A stretch of DNA of 64,000 nt. Source: Colletes latitarsis. Its lineage: Eukaryota > Arthropoda > Insecta > Hymenoptera > Colletidae. Both the position numbers and the translations under genes were made by a program. The stretch lies in contig NC_135146.1 in assembly GCF_051014445.1 (NCBI RefSeq), positions 3,782,001 to 3,846,000 of the forward strand, in the 5' to 3' direction. Under the pieces are notes generated by a model. It had not been told where the DNA came from and ran no database searches. It saw only the letters and a program-made list of their open reading frames with translations. Below, one piece after another: positions 63,613 to 64,000 of this stretch (positions are counted from its first letter, which is position 1; each line of letters begins with the position of its first letter).

Positions 63613-64000
63613 ACCTGGATTCAATCTATATTATAGAGGATAACACCGGTTAGGTCAGGGTTAGGTCTGGTATTTGCCATCGTCTGCCTCATACTTTCGC
63701 AATTTTCGCATACTTGTTGGCCAGATCCTGGGCATTTTTTGGTTTGGATCGCGTAGTACCACACTGAATGTGGTACCATACTGAAACAGTGAGTTAATCT
63801 TGGATTCAATCTATATTTTAGAGGAAAACACCGGTTAGGTCAGGGTTAGGTCTGGTATTTGCCATCTTCTGGCTCATACATTCGCATTCTTCGCATACAT
63901 GTTGGCCAGATCCTGGGCGTTTTCTGGTTTGGATCACGTAGTAATGTAGAACCACTCTGAAACAGTAAGTTAAACCAGGATTCAATCTATATTTTAGAGC
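63564..64000 (+). repeat. Second copy of the 59340-59785 block
   Basis: Matches 59340-59785 at an offset of 4224 bp, with a few substitutions (for example TTGTTCCAC here against TTGTTTCAC there). It may continue past the window. Confidence 0.8.

Larger units (their letters stand above)
58920..64000 (+). repeat. 176-bp satellite array, right block (~29 monomers)
   Basis: The same satellite in the same orientation, running off the window end. A subfamily with an extra CCACACTGA between GTAGTA and ATGTGG is frequent here (near 59168, 59530, 60241, 61460, 62514, 63393 and 63752). I did not notice it elsewhere in the window. Monomers with GTAGAACCACTCTG and with GTCTTCTGGTTTCGAGC are further local markers. 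No gene is seen. Confidence 0.96.

Noticed and set aside
1..64000. CRISPR-like array
   Set aside because: The repeat is a continuous 176-bp tandem satellite without unique spacers, and the LINEs show the DNA is eukaryotic.
1..64000. CENP-B box in the satellite monomer
   Set aside because: TTCGCATACTTGTTGG has a loose resemblance only; the required spacing and CGGG core are missing.
1..64000. True telomere repeat (TTAGG)n
   Set aside because: Only two GGTTAGG words occur per monomer, separated by other sequence; no run of consecutive TTAGG units was seen.

Overview
The window is eukaryotic, repetitive DNA. Almost all of it is one satellite with a monomer of about 176 bp, roughly 310 copies, every copy I inspected in the same orientation. 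Two non-LTR retrotransposons (LINEs) of the R1 clade interrupt the array. R1-clade elements with an APE-type endonuclease and CCHC-knuckle ORF1 proteins are typical of arthropods. The satellite also carries paired GGTTAGG words that resemble the insect telomere repeat TTAGG. An insect (or other arthropod) subtelomeric or pericentromeric block is therefore the best guess; nothing here identifies the species. I see no host protein gene, tRNA, rRNA or CRISPR array. The many 60-140 codon open frames in the satellite are repeated chance frames of the monomer.

Layout: (1) 1-10690, satellite, with local higher-order repeats of 5 monomers and a 258-bp composite repeat. (2) 10704-17775, a full-length-looking R1-clade LINE on the + strand: structured leader, ORF1 (gag-like, 3 knuckles), ORF2 (endonuclease + reverse transcriptase + CCHC) broken by one frameshift and one stop codon, hairpin-rich 3' UTR, A25 tail, flanked by a 13-bp target-site duplication. 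(3) 17776-56501, satellite, including a tandem duplication of about 9.5 kb (17.85-27.35 kb and 27.34-36.31 kb) and a nested 2.3-2.5 kb duplication (34.22-36.71 kb and 36.68-39.00 kb). (4) 56502-58919, a second, 5'-truncated R1-clade LINE on the - strand, with an uninterrupted reverse-transcriptase frame, a 3' UTR tiled with hairpins, and a 33-nt A/T tail. (5) 58920-64000, satellite, dominated by a subfamily with a 9-bp insertion and by 5-mer and 24-mer repeats.

The most interesting point links the parts. The first LINE entered exactly at the TTAGG-like word of a satellite monomer, at CC^TAA on the bottom strand. As I recall, that is the cut reported for the telomere-specific TRAS family. The satellite may therefore act as a telomere-mimicking landing site. 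Both LINEs also share a 3' architecture: a run of GC-rich hairpins, the last ending about 25 nt before a short conserved tail motif and the poly(A). Duplication boundaries and whole-monomer indels show that the array evolves by unequal exchange, partly very recently.
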